From NCBI GenBank assembly GCA_031257455.1, contig JAIROQ010000128.1, forward strand, positions 1 to 7,098: a stretch of DNA of 7,098 nucleotides. Direction: 5' to 3'. Made by a program: the position numbers and the translations under genes. Under the pieces are notes generated by a model, which was not told the DNA's origin, searched no databases, and worked only from the letters and a program-made list of their open reading frames with translations. Shown here piece after piece: positions 5,004-7,098 of the stretch. The DNA comes from Prevotellaceae bacterium (GTDB taxonomy: Bacteria > Bacteroidota > Bacteroidia > Bacteroidales > UBA932). Within the stretch, counting starts at the first letter, position 1. Each line of letters begins with the position of its first letter.

Positions 5004-7070
5004 TTTCAGCCATTTGTCCAGCCATGCGTAGAAAGTACGATGCCAGAAAATATTATTTTGCGGTTTCAGTATCCAGTGGTTTTCTTCGGGGAACAGTACC
5101 ATTTCGGCGGGGAGATTACGGATACGCGCTGCATTGAATGCCGCCATGCCCTGCTCGAACGGTACGCGGAAATCTTTTTCACCGTGCATCACTAAAATCG
5201 GCGTGTCCCATTTGTCCACAAACCGGTGCGGAGAAGCGGCATAAGAGCGTTGGGCTACCGGTTTATCCTTTTCCCAGTAGAAGCCGCCATTATCCCAATT
5301 GACGAACCACAGTTCTTCGGTGGTCAGCGCCATTTGTTCGAGGTTGAATATACCCGAATGGGCAATGAATGCTTTAAAACGTTTCGCATGATGCCCGGCA
5401 AGGTAATACACCGAATAGCCGCCATAGCTGGCGCCCACCGCGCCGAGCCGGTGTTCGTCCACAAATGGTTCGGCTTTCAGGTTGTCGATAGCCGACAGGT
5501 AGTCCTGCATATTTTGCCCGCTATAGTCGCCGCTGATTTGTTCGCACCATGCCTGCCCGAAGCCCGTTACCCCGCGCCGCGCGGGAGCGGTGATGATATA
5601 ACCGTTTGCCGCCATCAGCTGGAAGTTCCAACGGTAAGACCAGAACTGGTCCATCGCGCTTTGCGGGCCGCCTTCGCAGAAAAGCAAGGCGGGATATTTC
5701 TTCGATGCATCGAAATCCGGCGGATAAATAATGAACGTGAGCATTTGCTGATTGTCCGTTGTCTTTATCCACCGTTCTTCCACGCGCCCCATGGTCAGCT
5801 GGTCTAACAGGTGTTTATTTTCAAATGATAATTCGGTGGCTTCGCCGGTCGTTTTATCGATGGCGTACAATTCGTCCGGCTGCGAAAAACTGTGCCGCAA
5901 CGCGATGATTTGCCTCTCTCCTGCCGGCTGCGGCGTGCCGTAATTATACGCGCCTTCGGCCACCGTGCGCACCGCGCCGTCAAGGGTTACTTCAAAAATG
6001 CGGGACGCCCCGCGAACGCTCGCCTGCATGTACAGCGACCGGCTGCCGGCCGCCCACCTGAACGTCCCGGCATGGTTATCGAACGACTGCGTCAAATCGC
6101 GCATTTCGCCGGTATCAAGGCGCAGGACATAGAGGCGCACTTTGTCGGCTTCATAGCCTTCGCGCGCCATGCTGAGCCATGCAATATAATTCCCGTCCGG
6201 CGAAAATTGCGGGTCGGTATCGTAACCGGACATGCCGTTCGTAATATTCCGGGTGGCGCGCGTTGCAAGGTCAAACAGGTAAATATCGGTATTGGTCGAA
6301 AAAGCATAGTCGCGACCGGTCTTTTTGCGGCCGGCATAGGCAATGGTTTTCCCGTCCGGACTCCATGACAGTTGCTCGATGCCGCCAAAGGGACGGGACG
6401 GGCATTCAAACGGCTCGCCGGACAAGATATCGAAAATATCCGTCAGCGCCTGCCCGTCAAAGCCGGCAACAAAGGGATGCGGGATATTTTCCACCCACTC
6501 GTCCCAATGGCGGTACATCAGGTCGGAAATAACGCGCGCATCGGCTGCCGGAAGGTCGTCATAAAAATCGGAAGGATGTTGTATTTCTTTGGAGGGAATG
6601 GAACTGATAAAAAGTATTTGCCGCTCATCGGGCGAAAAGGCAAACTCCGAAATGCCGCCGTCATAGTGGCTGATTTGTTGCGGCGCACTGCCATCGGCAT
6701 TCATCACCCACAGTTGCCCGCCGGAGAGGCAGGCGATTTTCGCGCCGCCGGCTATCCAGCGGGCATTGCTTTCGCTGTGGGGGGTATGGGTTATCTGCCG
6801 GCGCGGACTGCCGTCTATCCCGGCGGTAAACAGTTCGCGGTTACTTTTATTCCCGGCAATATCAGGATACGATACGCCATAAAGTACGGTTGTCCCGTCC
6901 GGCGATACCTGCGGGTCGCTCACCCGCCCGAAGCTATTCAGAATATTTGCCGTCAGGCGGCCATCGGGGACGGTTAATTCATTGCGTCCGCCGGCAGGCG
7001 CGCCCGGACGGTCGTTACATGCATTCAGTGCGGCTGTTGCTGCCATAATAAAAATAAGATGTTTTTTCAT
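4995..7070 (-). CDS. S9-family peptidase, probable lipoprotein, DPP5-like (dipeptidyl-peptidase 5)
   Basis: Serine exopeptidase of the prolyl oligopeptidase family (S9), most like dipeptidyl-peptidase 5 of Bacteroidales, which removes dipeptides from oligopeptides during peptide catabolism. The N terminus is a lipoprotein signal (MKKHLIFIMAATAALNAC; lipobox LNAC, lipidated Cys18), so the enzyme should be membrane-anchored outside the cytoplasm. Residues from about 45 to 420 form a beta-propeller with PD40/TolB-like SPDG or SPDE motifs near 56, 146, 237 and 290. The alpha/beta-hydrolase domain follows, with EGGPQS (466-471), the nucleophile elbow GASYGG (Ser548), Asp633 in HGEKDFRVP and His665 in EENHW. 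Triad spacing is 85 and 32 residues, which I recall (to be checked) as that of Porphyromonas gingivalis DPP5. Length 691 is normal for the family. The ATG at 7070 is supported by the signal peptide. Only 28 bp upstream are in view and they show no promoter. The exact substrate preference cannot be read from sequence. Confidence 0.9.
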   Translation of the reverse strand: MKKHLIFIMAATAALNACNDRPGAPAGGRNELTVPDGRLTANILNSFGRVSDPQVSPDGTTVLYGVSYPDIAGNKSNRELFTAGIDGSPRRQITHTPHSESNARWIAGGAKIACLSGGQLWVMNADGSAPQQISHYDGGISEFAFSPDERQILFISSIPSKEIQHPSDFYDDLPAADARVISDLMYRHWDEWVENIPHPFVAGFDGQALTDIFDILSGEPFECPSRPFGGIEQLSWSPDGKTIAYAGRKKTGRDYAFSTNTDIYLFDLATRATRNITNGMSGYDTDPQFSPDGNYIAWLSMAREGYEADKVRLYVLRLDTGEMRDLTQSFDNHAGTFRWAAGSRSLYMQASVRGASRIFEVTLDGAVRTVAEGAYNYGTPQPAGERQIIALRHSFSQPDELYAIDKTTGEATELSFENKHLLDQLTMGRVEERWIKTTDNQQMLTFIIYPPDFDASKKYPALLFCEGGPQSAMDQFWSYRWNFQLMAANGYIITAPARRGVTGFGQAWCEQISGDYSGQNMQDYLSAIDNLKAEPFVDEHRLGAVGASYGGYSVYYLAGHHAKRFKAFIAHSGIFNLEQMALTTEELWFVNWDNGGFYWEKDKPVAQRSYAASPHRFVDKWDTPILVMHGEKDFRVPFEQGMAAFNAARIRNLPAEMVLFPEENHWILKPQNNIFWHRTFYAWLDKWLKEQ

Positions 7071-7098
7071 ATTAAATAATGTGTACTGTTAAGCCCTG

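Noticed and set aside
5226..6977. Several + strand open frames of up to 201 residues opposite the S9 peptidase
   Set aside because: They overlap a complete peptidase gene with signal peptide, propeller motifs and catalytic triad; none shows a family motif.

Overview
The window looks like chromosomal DNA of a member of the Bacteroidota, most likely the order Bacteroidales. Three things point that way: a promoter with a perfect TAnnTTTG -7 box upstream of lepB, no clear Shine-Dalgarno sequences, and protein sequences that resemble Bacteroidales versions (long signal peptidase I with GDNRHNS, TolC-family protein with the YLWGSP and DAGEISLLDYL segments, lipoprotein S9 peptidase resembling dipeptidyl-peptidase 5). 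This assignment rests on recalled family features, not on a database search.

Layout: 1-1059 (+) is the 3' part of a TolC-family outer-membrane efflux gene whose 5' end lies outside the window. A 220-bp spacer follows, which is unusually rich in short tandem repeats and ends in a promoter. Then come lepB (1280-2638, +) and mnmE (2711-4072, +). mnmE converges on metF (4094-4957, -), with only 21 bp between them. Downstream of metF in coordinates, and upstream of it in transcription, is a lipoprotein S9-family peptidase (4995-7070, -), 37 bp away. A 28-bp tail at 7071-7098 holds no recognisable feature.

The five genes are ordinary housekeeping or envelope functions: efflux, signal-peptide removal, tRNA wobble-uridine modification, one-carbon metabolism and peptide breakdown. 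They do not form an obvious single pathway. lepB-mnmE and peptidase-metF are co-oriented pairs that may be co-transcribed.

The unusual signal is between the genes. Every spacer of about 30 bp or more, apart from the short window-end tail, contains tandem repeats with a period of 7 or 8 bp, and the motif differs from place to place: GAACAGT/GAGCAGT (17 units, 1044-1162), CGCCGGTS (2 units), CAAYTTT (4 units plus part), TAATTCC-like (4 units ending one base before the mnmE ATG), and ATTTAYRG (3 units abutting the metF ATG, with a remnant after lepB). The large array overlaps the TolC stop codon. A two-unit version of the same heptamer overlaps the peptidase stop codon in the same orientation and reading frame. 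I see no CRISPR, insertion sequence, phage gene, RNA gene or defence system.
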